Below are positions 28,247 to 37,700 of a DNA stretch of 64,000 nt, piece by piece. Position numbers and translations under genes: made by a program. Where the stretch lies: the NCBI RefSeq assembly GCF_014138605.1, contig NZ_JACJHX010000002.1, positions 101,899 through 165,898 on the forward strand, given 5' to 3'. The stretch's first letter is position 1; every line of letters begins with the position of its first letter. The notes beneath the pieces are model-generated. The model was not told the DNA's origin. It searched no databases and worked only from the letters and a program-made list of their open reading frames with translations. The stretch comes from Peribacillus huizhouensis. GTDB lineage: Bacteria; Bacillota; Bacilli; Bacillales; DSM-1321.

Positions 28247-28318
28247 AAAAAAAGAAAGGATCTGCCCTCGCAACTACATGTAAAAATTACTGTAGTATAC
28301 GAGGTCAGACCCATTTAC
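28247..28318. repeat. Family C long hairpin repeat, copy 4
   Basis: GATCTGCCCTCG and CGAGGTCAGACCC arms with ACTACATGTAAAAATTACTG TAGT inside. It lies in the convergent yrzA-yrrS gap and probably terminates both. Confidence 0.7.
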
Positions 28319-28343
28319 GGCAGCCTCTTCGCTAGCTGTTAAA

Positions 28344-29012
28344 TCATTTTTTTTCCACATTCACCGGTTTCCAGCCAGAGCCTTCAACCCACTCAATGTT
28401 GACACGGTAAACTTGCTTCGTATCCTTCGCAGAAACTGTTCCAACCGCTTTACCAGGCGCACCACCATTTCCGAGCCACAAGACAGTCATATTATCTTTA
28501 GAGATACCAGCTCCTTGTGCAACGGCTTGTTCCATCTCCGCCCAGTTCGTGGATCCTTTATCAAAATTTGTGATTTCGGCTTTCGAAGTTTGCGGAGTTC
28601 CTACCGAATCCGCTAAATCACTCGTTTCGGTATTCTTGTCATTTTCGTCTTCAGATCCCAAAATGACCGTGGAATCATCTTGACCAGGATCCTCAGTTCC
28701 CTGCTCTGCATCAGTCTCGTCTTGATCTTCGGAAGTTGAAGAATCATCAGTCTTAGATGCAGTATCCTGATCCTTATCCTTCACTTCGCTAGTCTTAGTA
28801 TCACTTTCCTCCGTTTGTTTTGGCGTATCTTCTTTAATCGTCGTAGACGCTTGTTTCGTTTCGTCTTTACTAAATAAAATTGATGCTCCGACTATTAGGA
28901 TTAACACGATAACAACGGTTATGGAAATATTATATATACGATTCGTTTTTCTTTGTTTGTCTTTAGTTGATGAACGCCCACCCGTATGAATAGGTCCAGA
29001 ATTTCTTTTCAA
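28344..29012 (-). CDS. yrrS: YrrS family membrane-anchored protein (DUF1510)
   Basis: A 222-residue protein with a short basic cytoplasmic end (1-25), one membrane helix (about 27-46, ISITVVIVLILIVGASILFS), a long low-complexity linker rich in Asp, Glu, Ser and Thr (about 50-150), and a compact C-terminal domain from about 150 with WAEMEQAVAQGAGI and VEGSGWKPVNVE, the DUF1510 part. The start is TTG after GAGGAGGAAG. It follows pbpI on the same strand, which is also the order in B. subtilis; the pairing suggests an envelope role, but none is known. Confidence 0.88.
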   Translation of the reverse strand: MKRNSGPIHTGGRSSTKDKQRKTNRIYNISITVVIVLILIVGASILFSKDETKQASTTIKEDTPKQTEESDTKTSEVKDKDQDTASKTDDSSTSEDQDETDAEQGTEDPGQDDSTVILGSEDENDKNTETSDLADSVGTPQTSKAEITNFDKGSTNWAEMEQAVAQGAGISKDNMTVLWLGNGGAPGKAVGTVSAKDTKQVYRVNIEWVEGSGWKPVNVEKK

Positions 29013-29094
29013 TGTACTTCCTCCTCATTATTCAATACAAGGTCTATTTTAACACGTTCCTGAATCAGTTTGAAGTGAATACTATCCCAAACAT

Positions 29095-30858
29095 TTACCC
29101 TTCTTTCGAACTATTTTCATGATTCATTGTATAAATTGCTTTGACCATCTCTGCAAAAACAGCGACCATACCTCTCGTATTTTCTGTTGTATCCAAGTTT
29201 ACCGCGACTAATGCATATTTCGGATTTTCATAAGGAAAGTAGCCCGCAAACCATTTGTTCAGCTTACCTTCTGTAATATTTATTTGCGCGGTTCCCGATT
29301 TTCCGGCAACGGTATAAGGCAAATCCTTCAATGAAGCACCCGTTCCCTTTGGTTCATTTACGACACTTCTTAATAATTCTTGAAGCTTCATTGCGGTGTA
29401 TGGCGAGATGGTATTTTGATCGATTTCTTTTTTGGGGAAATCAATCGCCGAGGTCCCATTATTGAACTCGACCTTTTTTACTGCTTTCACCATTTGTTTT
29501 TCACCACCTCTAGCAATTGTCGCCATCATATTTGCGACAGCAAGTGGCGTCACTTGAACATTTAGTTGGCCGATCGCTGTTTTGGCGATCATTTTCGGAT
29601 CTTTCTTCAATTCCGCCTGATCTTTCCAGATAGTTCCTGATTGCTCACCATACAGTTGTTTAAAAGCTGAATGATATAAATTCCCTTGCCAACCAGAATA
29701 CTGAGTGATTGCAAGTTTATCAGCATAGGTTTCAAAGAAATTAGCATCCTTTTTGGCTATTTCTTGAGACACTTCCGCAAATGCTCGGTTACAACTTTGC
29801 GAAAAGCTGTTTTGAAAATTCAACATGCCGAGCGGTCTTTGTTTTTCTTCCTTGCCATCTATTGTTTGATTACAGTCGAACATCCGCTGCGGTGGTGCTG
29901 ACTCATAATCAATTGCTGCTGCTGCTATAATGGTTTTGAAGACAGAACCCGGAACATGTTGGGTGAACATATGATTGATGGCTCCTGATCCATTAGGCTG
30001 CATCTTATCTAAGACAGGACGAGAAACACTTGCTAAGATTTCACTTTTCTCAATATCGAGTAAAATGAGCCCTCCCTTTTTAATTTGATAATTATCGACG
30101 ATTTTTTCCGCCGTTTCTTGTAGTTCTTTATCTAATGTTGTGATGACTTTTACAGGGTATAGCGGGTTTGCAGGTTCGACATATTTCACATCAACCCCAA
30201 ACATCGGCCCGCCATTCGCATCGACATGGAACACAAGTTTCGACTCACCACTTGATAAGAGAAACTCATCAAATGTTCGCTGTAACCCTTTGTCCCCCAC
30301 TCTTGTGTCAGGCAAAAGCTCTAAGTCAGGATATCTTTCTTTTGGCAATGAAGAGTATTGTACGGTCAAACCAAGCAGTTGACCAGCTAGCATCGTTTGC
30401 GAATTGAATTTCTGTTTTACAGCGAATACACCTGGTATTTTTAGATTATTGATTGCTTTTGATTGATACTCATTTAATTCAAGCGGCTGATTACCACCAA
30501 AAGCAAATGGTTTCTTCTGATTCAAAATTTCCTGGCGTAGCTGATCTTCTCGAATGCCGAGGATTGACGCAACTTCATCTGCAGGCCATTCCATCTTTTT
30601 TAAAAAAGGAAATAAAACAAGCACTTGCTTTTCCTCATGGGTTAAAGGTTCTCCATCACGATCATAAAACTTGCCGCGGCCATCATCAACGGTTAATACT
30701 TGTGACCTCTGCTTCACACTCGCTTCAATTAAATTTACTTGATGTTTCGAAAACGACTCCGTGTTCCACAGCTGAATATCAACTAATCTCCCTATCAGAA
30801 CGAATAACAACATCATCATAAACACACCCAGCCATTTTAATCGTCGTATTTTCATCAT
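29095..30858 (-). CDS. pbpI: Class B penicillin-binding protein (PbpI/YrrR-like)
   Basis: A transpeptidase that cross-links peptidoglycan. The 587-residue protein has an N-terminal membrane helix (about 9-26), a pedestal domain, and the transpeptidase domain with HVPGSVFKTI (Ser305, Lys308), SQSCNRAF (Ser355-Cys-Asn) and AGKSGTAQ (Lys519). The third motif is KSGT, as in many class B enzymes. The frame opens at 31026 but the first 56 residues are not family-like; ATG at 30858 has GATGAGGTG upstream. B. subtilis PbpI has a near-equal length and the same neighbour, yrrS. Confidence 0.9.
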   Translation of the reverse strand: MMKIRRLKWLGVFMMMLLFVLIGRLVDIQLWNTESFSKHQVNLIEASVKQRSQVLTVDDGRGKFYDRDGEPLTHEEKQVLVLFPFLKKMEWPADEVASILGIREDQLRQEILNQKKPFAFGGNQPLELNEYQSKAINNLKIPGVFAVKQKFNSQTMLAGQLLGLTVQYSSLPKERYPDLELLPDTRVGDKGLQRTFDEFLLSSGESKLVFHVDANGGPMFGVDVKYVEPANPLYPVKVITTLDKELQETAEKIVDNYQIKKGGLILLDIEKSEILASVSRPVLDKMQPNGSGAINHMFTQHVPGSVFKTIIAAAAIDYESAPPQRMFDCNQTIDGKEEKQRPLGMLNFQNSFSQSCNRAFAEVSQEIAKKDANFFETYADKLAITQYSGWQGNLYHSAFKQLYGEQSGTIWKDQAELKKDPKMIAKTAIGQLNVQVTPLAVANMMATIARGGEKQMVKAVKKVEFNNGTSAIDFPKKEIDQNTISPYTAMKLQELLRSVVNEPKGTGASLKDLPYTVAGKSGTAQINITEGKLNKWFAGYFPYENPKYALVAVNLDTTENTRGMVAVFAEMVKAIYTMNHENSSKEG

Positions 30859-30973
30859 AAACACCTCATCTATATTTTGGACGAGGTCCCCATTTTTCAA
30901 ACAATTATACATGCATTTTTTAAAAGAGTTATGATACAGTAGGAAAAGAAGTTTTCTTAAGGGGGGCGGATAG

Positions 30974-31479
30974 ATGAGAAAATTGACATTGGCCGATGCG
31001 GTTAAACTGAAAAGCGTCCTATCCAAGCGTATTCAGGAATTAGAAGTAGAAATGGATCTCACTGCATTTGTCGAAATTGAAAAAGGGACAGCAATGCCCT
31101 ATCAAGTACGTACTTGGAAAAAGAACTTGAGGAAGTCCGCGGTGATTTTCGTTTACTTGATAAATTAATGTACAAAGCAAACTATGAAAATGAGATTTCC
31201 TTTGGCGAGCAATCTTTGACAATTGTAGAAGCGATAGAGCTTGCCACCCAATTGCGAGCTCAAGCACGTAAATATAAACAATACGGCACCTCTTCTAAAG
31301 AGGAGCTGATCCATTTATATAGTGATGCCATCACTTTAGTCAAAGTGGCAACATTCGATCCGGAACATTACCGTGTAAAGGGGATTGAAACGGAGAGACA
31401 AGCAAATCGCCTATCAAATGCAATTAACGCAAAGAATTATCAAGTAGAGCTTGATTTTGACAGTGATAAATATTTTTAA
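30974..31479 (+). pseudogene. Helical hypothetical protein broken by one frameshift
   Basis: The first part starts at ATG 30974 (AGGGGGGCGG upstream) and reads MRKLTLADAVKLKSVLSKRI to YQVRT; the same protein continues in the next frame from about 31114 as LEKELEEVRGDFRLLDKL to the stop at 31479. Adding one T in TACTTGG would restore a frame of about 167 residues. Heptad-like helices and the end QANRLSNAINAKNYQVELDF recall DIP1984-type proteins, but I am not sure. A sequencing error would look the same. Confidence 0.6.
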
Positions 31480-31671
31480 ACCTTGAAGTGGTGAGACTCC
31501 GCTTCAAGGTGCAGGAGGGGCCTCTTTATTTGTGGTGACAGATGTCACGTTTGAAAATGGCTAAACCAATTACCAATTTCTCATTCCATCTTTACTGTTA
31601 ACCAATCACCACCTATTGCAATGGATCTAAGAATTTTAGTTTTATATCCTGCTCCTTCTGTATTCCCCCAG

Positions 31672-31697
31672 TTGATCTATTCAACTGGGGGATTTTA
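31672..31697 (+). terminator. Terminator-like hairpin
   Basis: TCCCCCAGTTGA and TCAACTGGGGGA form a perfect 12-bp stem followed by TTTTAAAA. It is 190 bp past the frameshifted gene and is the nearest plus-strand terminator. Confidence 0.75.
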
Positions 31698-31780
31698 AAA
31701 TAGAGGATACATTCGGAGATTGACGCATATTTCCACCGGTGGTTACTACCCTAGTCGCAAAATCCATACAAAACTAATAA

Positions 31781-31934
31781 AAACTAATATGGCATTACAA
31801 CGCCACTATTTACTATGATGGCGGTGCGGAGCCAGATTTTGAAGTATTTTCCTAACAAAGGAAGTATATCCACAAAGTAGATTGTCTATATTAGTAAGTC
31901 GCGAAGCCTCGTCCCCATGTCCTTCATACAAAAG
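31781..31934 (+). repeat. Family A dispersed repeat, copy 4 (internally deleted)
   Basis: AAACTAATATGGCATTACAA, then CGCCACTATTTACTATGA joined directly to TGGCGGTGCGGAGCC, then GAAGTATTTTCCTAACAAAG, ATTAGTAAGTCGCGAAGCC and ATGTCCTTCATACAA. It lacks the segment with GTAGCACGCTACACTC. Confidence 0.8.
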
Positions 31935-31987
31935 GGGTCTGACCTAAAAGCCACTACTGGTGCAGTGTACAAGGTCAGACCCTTTCA
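31928..31987. repeat. Family C long hairpin repeat, copy 5
   Basis: AAAAGGGGTCTGACCT and AGGTCAGACCCTTT pair perfectly around a 27-base centre. It starts at the end of the family A copy and runs to the greA stop, so it is the greA terminator on the minus strand. Confidence 0.85.
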
Positions 31988-31988
31988 A

Positions 31989-32465
31989 TTACTTAACGCT
32001 AATAATTTTCACAGTGATGTCGCCGCCCGGTGTGTTAACGGTTACCGTTTCACCAAGTTTTTTACCCATTAAGCTTTTGGCGATTGGAGAATCATTTGAG
32101 ATTTTGCCTTCAAACGGGTCTGCTTCTGCACTACCTACGATTGAATATGTTTCTTCATCGCCGTCTGGAAGCTCAACGAATGTAACCGTCTTACCTAAAC
32201 CTACAGTGTCAGAACTTGTACCATCTTCTACGATGATTTTCGCGTTGCGAATCATATTTTCAATTGTAGTAATTTTCCCCTCAACAAATGCTTGTTCTTC
32301 TTTCGCAGAATCATACTCAGAGTTCTCAGAAAGATCACCGAAGCTACGAGCGATTTTGATTCTTTCTACCACTTCTTTGCGCTTTACCGCTTTTAAATAT
32401 TCAAGTTCTTGCTCTAATTTCTCTTTACCTTCTTTTGTCATTGGAAATACTTTTTCAACTGCCAA
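31989..32465 (-). CDS. greA: Transcription elongation factor GreA
   Basis: GreA stimulates RNA cleavage in backtracked RNA polymerase. The protein (158 residues) starts [20 protein letters not shown], has the acidic tip of the coiled coil in [16 protein letters not shown], and a C-terminal FKBP-like domain with [20 protein letters not shown]. The frame is open to 32552, but family members start near here: TTG at 32465 has GAAGGAGTG upstream. Confidence 0.96.
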   Translation of the reverse strand: MAVEKVFPMTKEGKEKLEQELEYLKAVKRKEVVERIKIARSFGDLSENSEYDSAKEEQAFVEGKITTIENMIRNAKIIVEDGTSSDTVGLGKTVTFVELPDGDEETYSIVGSAEADPFEGKISNDSPIAKSLMGKKLGETVTVNTPGGDITVKIISVK

Positions 32466-32592
32466 AACCTTCACTCCTTCAAAATTCTTCACGATGCACA
32501 TAGCATGGTGACTGCTTATGTAGTACAATCTACACTTTTCTAGCTGTTTCAAACATCTGGCAAAAATAAATAAAAAACAAGCAACAATATAT

Positions 32593-32625
32593 AAGCGCGC
32601 GTCCTTTTATAAAAAGGGCGCGCTT
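32593..32625 (-). terminator. Terminator-like hairpin between udk and greA
   Basis: AGCGCGCG-TCCTTTT and AAAAAGGG-CGCGCT pair imperfectly around TAT. It follows udk on the minus strand; the weak T tract makes it uncertain. The adjacent GTTTAGACT/AGTCTAAAC pair (32669-32711) may be a second hairpin. Confidence 0.5.
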
Positions 32626-32755
32626 TGTACGTATTTTATTTTTTATCTAATTTAGCCAGTTGTATAAACGTTTAGACTTTGTTTAGTACCTATTTTTACG
32701 TAAGTCTAAACTAGGTAAGAAATAATTGTTTCTTTTCTTTATCTATGCCATGTTA

Positions 32756-33391
32756 TTACAAAAATGACTTTTGTTCAAGGATTGTTTGTATTTTTGTTAC
32801 CATTAAATCGATTGCGACGTGATTATGGCCGCCTTCTGGAATGATAATATCAGCATATCGCTTCGTTGGTTCAATGAATTGATTGTGCATCGGACGGACT
32901 ACATTAATGTATTGGTCCATTACCGAATCAATGGAACGGCCTCGCTCTTTGATATCGCGGGACATTCTGCGAAGAATTCGTAAATCGGCATCCGTATCTA
33001 CAAATAGTTTCATATCCATTAAATTTCGTAAGCGCTCATCTTCAAGAATCAGAATGCCTTCCAAAATAATGACATCTCTAGGCTCGACATGGATAATCTC
33101 TTCCGAACGAGTATGATTACTATAATCATAAATTGGTTTCTCGATCGATTCATATCCTAAGAGCTTGTAGATATGATCAATTAATAAATCATTATCAAAT
33201 GCAAGCGGATGATCATAATTCGTTTTCAGCCGTTCCTCAAACGGGAGATCCGTTTGATCCTTATAATAATAATCTTGTTCTAGCAAAAGAATCGAATGCC
33301 CTTTAAAACTTTCATATATCGCTCGGGTTACGCTCGTTTTTCCTGATCCAGAGCCACCGGCTACCCCGATTACAACTGGTTTCTTTTCCAT
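32756..33391 (-). CDS. udk: Uridine kinase
   Basis: Udk phosphorylates uridine and cytidine in pyrimidine salvage. The Walker A motif is [17 protein letters not shown] at the N-terminus; [15 protein letters not shown] and [22 protein letters not shown] are the substrate and lid regions. Length is 211 residues. AAAGGGGAAC precedes the ATG. It lies upstream of greA in the same direction, as in B. subtilis, but yrrO and yrrN, its usual upstream neighbours, are absent. Confidence 0.96.
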   Translation of the reverse strand: MEKKPVVIGVAGGSGSGKTSVTRAIYESFKGHSILLLEQDYYYKDQTDLPFEERLKTNYDHPLAFDNDLLIDHIYKLLGYESIEKPIYDYSNHTRSEEIIHVEPRDVIILEGILILEDERLRNLMDMKLFVDTDADLRILRRMSRDIKERGRSIDSVMDQYINVVRPMHNQFIEPTKRYADIIIPEGGHNHVAIDLMVTKIQTILEQKSFL

Positions 33392-33690
33392 GTTCGTTAG
33401 TTCCCCTTTCGCATCATGTTGTTGGCAAATCAGGTTTACCCTTATTTCTTCGGATAATTCTTAGAAAGATGTTTGCTAGCACCAACGTTTATTTCTGGCC
33501 GTCTCACACAGACCAAACGGGTATCTTTGAATTTCCATTAGTCACCTAATTCCACTGATGCTAGTCGTCATTTCCATTTCCTGTATGCTGTATCATCTGA
33601 GAACTAACCCGGCGAACTCAGAAAGCTCGTCTTTTCGCTATAGTGCCCGAACAATCACTGTTTATACCTTTATCTACTTCCATTTTCCGT

Positions 33691-33979
33691 AATAAAGTAA
33701 AACTTCAGTCAGTGGGAGGTTCTTCATCCCCTCTGATTGTTAGTCGGTTCTAGCGTAAATATCTCCGCGCAGCGTAGGTAAATCGACTCTACGAACTAAG
33801 GTTCAATCAATCACAGATTAAGTACGCAACGTCCTTTAGTCTTTCTTCTGTGTGACCCACATCCTGTGATAGTCCGATAATCCGAAACTAGATTAGGCAG
33901 TCATCTCCCATCTACGCTTCTTCGATTTCTCTAAGCCTTGAGGTAGGGGTTTTGACCTTTCCGTTAATGCGGAATAAAG
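33691..33979 (-). repeat. Family B dispersed repeat, copy 5 (near full length)
   Basis: Minus strand: TTTATTCCGCATTAACGG, AAAGGTCAAAACCCC, CTACCTCAAGGCTTAGAG, GTGGGTCACACAGAAGAAAG, TACGCTAGAACCGACTAAC, and the end hairpin ATCAGAGGGG/CCTCCCACTGACT, GAAGTTTTACTTTATT. With flanks of 300 bp of unrecognised sequence (33392-33690) it fills the udk-yrrM gap. Confidence 0.8.
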
Positions 33980-34083
33980 TTCTTAATTATCCGAGTTCAC
34001 CGAGCTATTCTTATTGACTGTTAAAGAATTAGCTAGTTCATTTACCCATACAAACTTGAATGATCATTGATATTCTGAGTAAT

Positions 34084-34731
34084 TTATTTTCGTGTACCTT
34101 TATGTTTACTAATAGCGACGCCATCACCAATCGGTAAAATGACTGTATCGTAATTAAGGTGTTCGTGGAGCCAGACGTTATACTCTTTGATTTTCCGTAC
34201 GAGACTTCGAATTCGCCGCAGCTCAATGTCTTCTTCAGGCACTGCTACTAAACCTTTAAACAGCACATTGTCTGTTACAATAATGCCGCCATCATTCAAA
34301 TATGGCTCATATAACTCGAAGAATTTCCTATATTGCCCTTTTGCCGCATCAATAAAAATCACATCAAAAGTCCCGTATGCGCTAATCGATTCTGCAACTT
34401 CAAGTGCATCGCCTTCGATTAACATTACCCGATCTTGTGCGCAAGCTTTACTAATGTTTTCCTTAGCCACACTAATCCGCTCTTCATCACGTTCTATTGT
34501 GACAATTTTCACATCCGGTAATGCTTCAGCCATGCGCAGCGCTGAGTATCCGATTGCTGCACCCACTTCCAAAATGGTCTGCGGGTTTTTTAGCCTTAAA
34601 ATTTGCAGCAATGTTTCCATACCTTCCGGCTCCATAATCGGCACATTATGTAACCTTGCATACTCTTCCATTTCCGCAACCAATCCATCTCGTTTCGGAA
34701 TCAGTGACTGAAGATATTCATCTATGCTCAT
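34084..34731 (-). CDS. yrrM: YrrM, class I O-methyltransferase (tRNA U34 type)
   Basis: Member of the methyltransferase family 3 (catechol O-methyltransferase-like). In B. subtilis this protein (TrmR) methylates 5-hydroxyuridine at the tRNA wobble position. Motifs: TILEVGAAIGYSALRMAEAL, VTIERDEERI, FIDAAKGQYRKFFELYEP and VTDNVLFKG with metal ligands. The frame is open to 34794, but ATG 34731 with AGGAGG upstream starts MSIDEYLQSLIPKRDG, the usual N-terminus, for 215 residues. The U34 hydroxylase genes yrrN/yrrO that normally precede it are not here. Confidence 0.92.
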   Translation of the reverse strand: MSIDEYLQSLIPKRDGLVAEMEEYARLHNVPIMEPEGMETLLQILRLKNPQTILEVGAAIGYSALRMAEALPDVKIVTIERDEERISVAKENISKACAQDRVMLIEGDALEVAESISAYGTFDVIFIDAAKGQYRKFFELYEPYLNDGGIIVTDNVLFKGLVAVPEEDIELRRIRSLVRKIKEYNVWLHEHLNYDTVILPIGDGVAISKHKGTRK

Positions 34732-34748
34732 GTTTTTTCCTCCTACGA

Positions 34749-34790
34749 AAAGCGCAAGCACCTTGTCACGAAAGAAGGCGTCATGCGCTA
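34749..34790. repeat. Family D short hairpin repeat, copy 3
   Basis: AAAGCGCAAGCACCTTG and AAGGCGTCATGCGCT are the arms, with several mismatches. It is directly upstream of the yrrM ribosome binding site, an unusual place for a terminator-like repeat. The rest of the yrrM-mltG gap up to 34993 shows no gene. Confidence 0.6.
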
Positions 34791-34993
34791 CCACTTACAT
34801 TCATTAAAGAGTTTCACTCTATAGAAAAGCATAAGTACCATACTTAATTAAGAATTTGAACGATTTAAACAACAAAACGCCTCTTGATCACTTATACTTC
34901 TTTACTCAAGAAAAACCCGGCACCTAGCCGAGGCTCATACGATTTAGAACAAAATTAGTCTTGCCTAAAATTGCACTTTGACTATTTTACCAC

Positions 34994-35030
34994 AAAAAGA
35001 GGGAGAATGTGAATATCTCTCCCTCTTTTG
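34994..35030 (-). terminator. Terminator of mltG
   Basis: On the minus strand AAAGAGGGAGA and TCTCCCTCTTT pair with a loop of ten bases and TTTT follows. It lies nine bases past the mltG stop and so separates mltG from yrrM. Confidence 0.88.
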
Positions 35031-35038
35031 ATGTGATA

Positions 35039-36172
35039 TTATTTTTTATTTGTAATAAATTTAGCTTTATTTTGATTATGTTGATCCAAAGTCTTAGCAT
35101 AAACTACTTCTCCTGTACTTGTTGCCAAGAAATACAAATAGTCGGATGTTGCTGGATTCAAAGCAGCTTCAATCGACGTAGTCCCCGCATTGGCGATTGG
35201 TCCAGGCGTTAAACCTTTATTTTTATACGTATTATAAGGGGAATTCACTTCTAAATCTTTATAAAAGACTTTGTCTTGATGCTGACCCTTTGCATAAAGG
35301 ACAGTTGGATCCGTCTGCAGTGGCATATCAATTTTCATTCTGTTAAAGAAAACAGAAGAAATCATATCACGATCCACTTTCGCTGTCGCTTCTTCCTCGA
35401 TTAAAGAGGCAAGTGTCAACAGTTTATGATTGCTAAATTGTTTTTCATTCATTTCATCTTTGTACTCGGCAAGAACTCCGTCTGTCTTTTTCAACATTTC
35501 TGTGACAATTAACTCAAGGCTTGGCTTTTCTTCATAAAAATCATAAGTAGCTGGAAATAAATACCCTTCCAATGGATATAGGATGTTTTTTCCATAAATT
35601 TCATCAGTTAACAAATCTGGATACTTTGCTCGCAATTTATTAATAAAATTTTTATCATTCAACTGTTTGAACACGTCTTCGGGATCCTTATCGGTCTTTT
35701 CTGCAATAATATGGGCAATTTGGATAAGTTGCTTTCCTTCTGGAATCGTTATTTTCAATTGGGCTTCCATTACAACTTTCCCCGTTTTCAAACTTTTTAT
35801 GATTTCTGGTAAAGTCATAGAAGGCGCGAGCTTATAGCTACCAGCTTGAAAACCAGATTCATTTTTAAATTTAATATAATATTTGAAGATTTTGGCATTT
35901 TTAATAATTCCTTGATCTGCAAGAATTGTCGATATATTGCCAACAGAAGAACCAATTGGAATTTCTACCTCTTGTATTTTTTGATTATCCGGGTCAGCAG
36001 GTTTTAGGGCAGATTGCACATACAAATAGCCACCTATGCCCACACAAGCGGCCACTACCACAATCACCAACATGACAATCATAATAATTTTTCGCACGAT
36101 TCTCGCTTCACCTTGCTGTTCGAGCATTCTCTCTCGAATATACTGTATTTTTGTTTTATCTTTCTGATCCAT
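35039..36172 (-). CDS. mltG: Endolytic murein transglycosylase MltG
   Basis: MltG cuts new glycan strands at the membrane. The 377-residue protein has a cytoplasmic N-terminus, one membrane helix (about 27-52) and an extracytoplasmic YceG domain. The catalytic glutamate is in LTLASLIEEEATAKVDRDM and the later LQTDPTVLYA and SPYNTYKNKGLTPGPIANAG regions are typical. GAGGGGGAA precedes the ATG. B. subtilis YrrL is the matching gene; it stands between yrrM and yrzB in both. Confidence 0.94.
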   Translation of the reverse strand: MDQKDKTKIQYIRERMLEQQGEARIVRKIIMIVMLVIVVVAACVGIGGYLYVQSALKPADPDNQKIQEVEIPIGSSVGNISTILADQGIIKNAKIFKYYIKFKNESGFQAGSYKLAPSMTLPEIIKSLKTGKVVMEAQLKITIPEGKQLIQIAHIIAEKTDKDPEDVFKQLNDKNFINKLRAKYPDLLTDEIYGKNILYPLEGYLFPATYDFYEEKPSLELIVTEMLKKTDGVLAEYKDEMNEKQFSNHKLLTLASLIEEEATAKVDRDMISSVFFNRMKIDMPLQTDPTVLYAKGQHQDKVFYKDLEVNSPYNTYKNKGLTPGPIANAGTTSIEAALNPATSDYLYFLATSTGEVVYAKTLDQHNQNKAKFITNKK

Positions 36173-36325
36173 TTATATTCCCCCTCTAAGCAAACTGCTT
36201 ATACGGTTTTGCCGTCATTCTTTGTAAAACGCATACTCCGACTTATTATACTAAAATTCGCTAATAAATACAGAATTTTATCTTAAAATATTATACAAAA
36301 CAAGTACGACACCATTTTCTCTGGA

Positions 36326-36468
36326 GGTCCATCCTGTAGCATCCTACACTCACCTAATCACAATGGTGGCGGTGCGGAGCCAGGATTTAGCGTACTTCCT
36401 TAATAAAGGAAGTACATCTGCATAGTAGATTATCCTTATTAGTTAGTCGCGTAGCGTAGCCCCATGTC
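36326..36468 (+). repeat. Family A dispersed repeat, copy 5 (5'-truncated)
   Basis: Begins at CATCCTGTAGCATCCTACAC and runs TAATCACAATGGTGGCGGTG, CGGAGCCAGG, AAGGAAGTACATC, TTAGTTAGTCGCGTAGCG to CCCATGTCCTT. The GGCGTT/AACGCC start is missing. Confidence 0.8.
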
Positions 36469-36474
36469 CTTAAA

Positions 36475-36600
36475 GAAAAAAAGGCTGTCCCATAACGAAA
36501 GGGTCCGACCTCAATCTCTATAGATCGTTTATATGTCAATTACACGTCATATAAACGATCTATAGGAGATGTGTGGTTGGACCCTTTTAGGACACCCTTT
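36475..36600. repeat. Family C long hairpin repeat, copy 6 (nested)
   Basis: Three nested pairs: AAAGGCTGTCC with GGACACCCTTT, AAAGGGTCCGACC with GGTTGGACCCTTTT, and ATAGATCGTTTATATG with CATATAAACGATCTAT. This is the most regular copy; it lies just past the yrzB stop and likely terminates the alaS-ireB-ruvX-yrzB operon. Confidence 0.85.
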
Positions 36601-36627
36601 TTAGCTACGTATTAACGTTCAACTAAA

Positions 36628-36918
36628 TCAGTCTTCGTCGCCTTCTTCATCAAGGAATGTAGAAAGCATTTCTTCGATTAAATCCCACTCTTCTTCTGTT
36701 TCAACAGGGGATAATTCGCCGTCTTTATTATCTTCGCTTGGTACGAAAGAAGAAGCATGAATTTCAATTTCTTCATCTTCATCATCTTCAGCTGAGATTG
36801 GGTAGTAAAGGACATATGATTTGTTAAATTGCTCAGAATCAAATGTGAATAATACCTCGCAAAGCTGTTCGTTTCCGTTTTCATCTACAATTGTAATGTT
36901 GTTTTCACCGTGTTCCAT
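36628..36918 (-). CDS. yrzB: YrzB family protein (DUF1292)
   Basis: A 96-residue acidic protein that starts [19 protein letters not shown] and has [18 protein letters not shown], the DUF1292 pattern, followed by a run of acidic residues. Function unknown. AAAGAGGTGC precedes the ATG. It is last in alaS-ireB-ruvX-yrzB, a gene order conserved in bacilli. Confidence 0.92.
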   Translation of the reverse strand: MEHGENNITIVDENGNEQLCEVLFTFDSEQFNKSYVLYYPISAEDDEDEEIEIHASSFVPSEDNKDGELSPVETEEEWDLIEEMLSTFLDEEGDED

Positions 36919-36936
36919 TAGTTTTGCACCTCTTTA

Positions 36937-37356
36937 TTAATTTGTTTGACTATCTAAAAAGCCTTGAAGAATCATAACGGCAGCCATTTTGTCAATGACC
37001 TGCTTTCGTTTACTTCTGCTCACATCTGCTTCAAGCAAAACACGCTCCGCAGCCATTGTACTAAGCCGTTCGTCCCAAAGGCGAGTTGGCAGCTTGAACT
37101 TATCTTCGAGGCGCTTGGCGAATGCTTGACTCGCTTCTCCTCTTGGTCCTATCGTTCCATTCATGTTTTTCGGAAATCCGATAACAATTGCAGAAACCTC
37201 GTACTCTTCAATAAGTTGTCCAAGTCGTTTTAAGCCAAAGTCCTTTTGGGCTTCATTAATCTTAATTGTTTCTATACCTTGTGCGGTCCAACCCATTGCG
37301 TCGCTAATTGCAACGCCAAGCGTTTTTGAACCTAAATCGAGCCCCATTGTCCGCAT
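36937..37356 (-). CDS. ruvX: Putative Holliday junction resolvase RuvX/YqgF
   Basis: RNase H-fold nuclease, also linked to rRNA end processing. Motif I is [16 protein letters not shown], followed by [11 protein letters not shown] and a catalytic-type [14 protein letters not shown], then [16 protein letters not shown]. Length is 139 residues. The start ATG overlaps the ireB stop (TAATG), showing coupling. Confidence 0.95.
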   Translation of the reverse strand: MRTMGLDLGSKTLGVAISDAMGWTAQGIETIKINEAQKDFGLKRLGQLIEEYEVSAIVIGFPKNMNGTIGPRGEASQAFAKRLEDKFKLPTRLWDERLSTMAAERVLLEADVSRSKRKQVIDKMAAVMILQGFLDSQTN

Positions 37357-37625
37357 TAACGACCCTCACGATGTTGTTTTAAATATGATTTTACCAATTC
37401 CTCAATAATCTCGTCACGCTCAAGCTTCCGAATGATATTCCTCGCATCCTGATGGCGCGGAATATAGGCTGGATCACCAGAAAGCAAGTAGCCTACGATT
37501 TGGTTAATTGGGTTATAGCCTTTTTCCTGAAGTGCACCGTAGACTTGGAATAATACCTCTTGCACATCTCTCTCAAAGGGCTCTTCCGGAAAGTTGAATT
37601 TCATGGTTTTATCAAACGAACTCAT
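37356..37625 (-). CDS. ireB: IreB family regulatory phosphoprotein
   Basis: IreB-type proteins (B. subtilis YrzL) are small regulators; in Enterococcus IreB is phosphorylated by the kinase IreK and affects cephalosporin resistance. The 89-residue protein [16 protein letters not shown] with [20 protein letters not shown] and [17 protein letters not shown] is a close family member; Thr near residue 7 lies where phosphorylated Thr are found. The frame starts earlier with a GTG, but GAGGAG stands eight bases before the ATG at 37625, which gives the usual start. Confidence 0.93.
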   Translation of the reverse strand: MSSFDKTMKFNFPEEPFERDVQEVLFQVYGALQEKGYNPINQIVGYLLSGDPAYIPRHQDARNIIRKLERDEIIEELVKSYLKQHREGR

Positions 37626-37700
37626 GTCCTGCACTCCTCTTCAACGTTCCATATTTCCGAACGGGTTTCCATGGATACATTCATTGTACACTAGTAAGAT

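Noticed and set aside
31114-31479. Second half of the frameshifted gene as a separate gene
   Set aside because: Its first codon is a TTG without ribosome binding site, and the helix continues from the previous frame.
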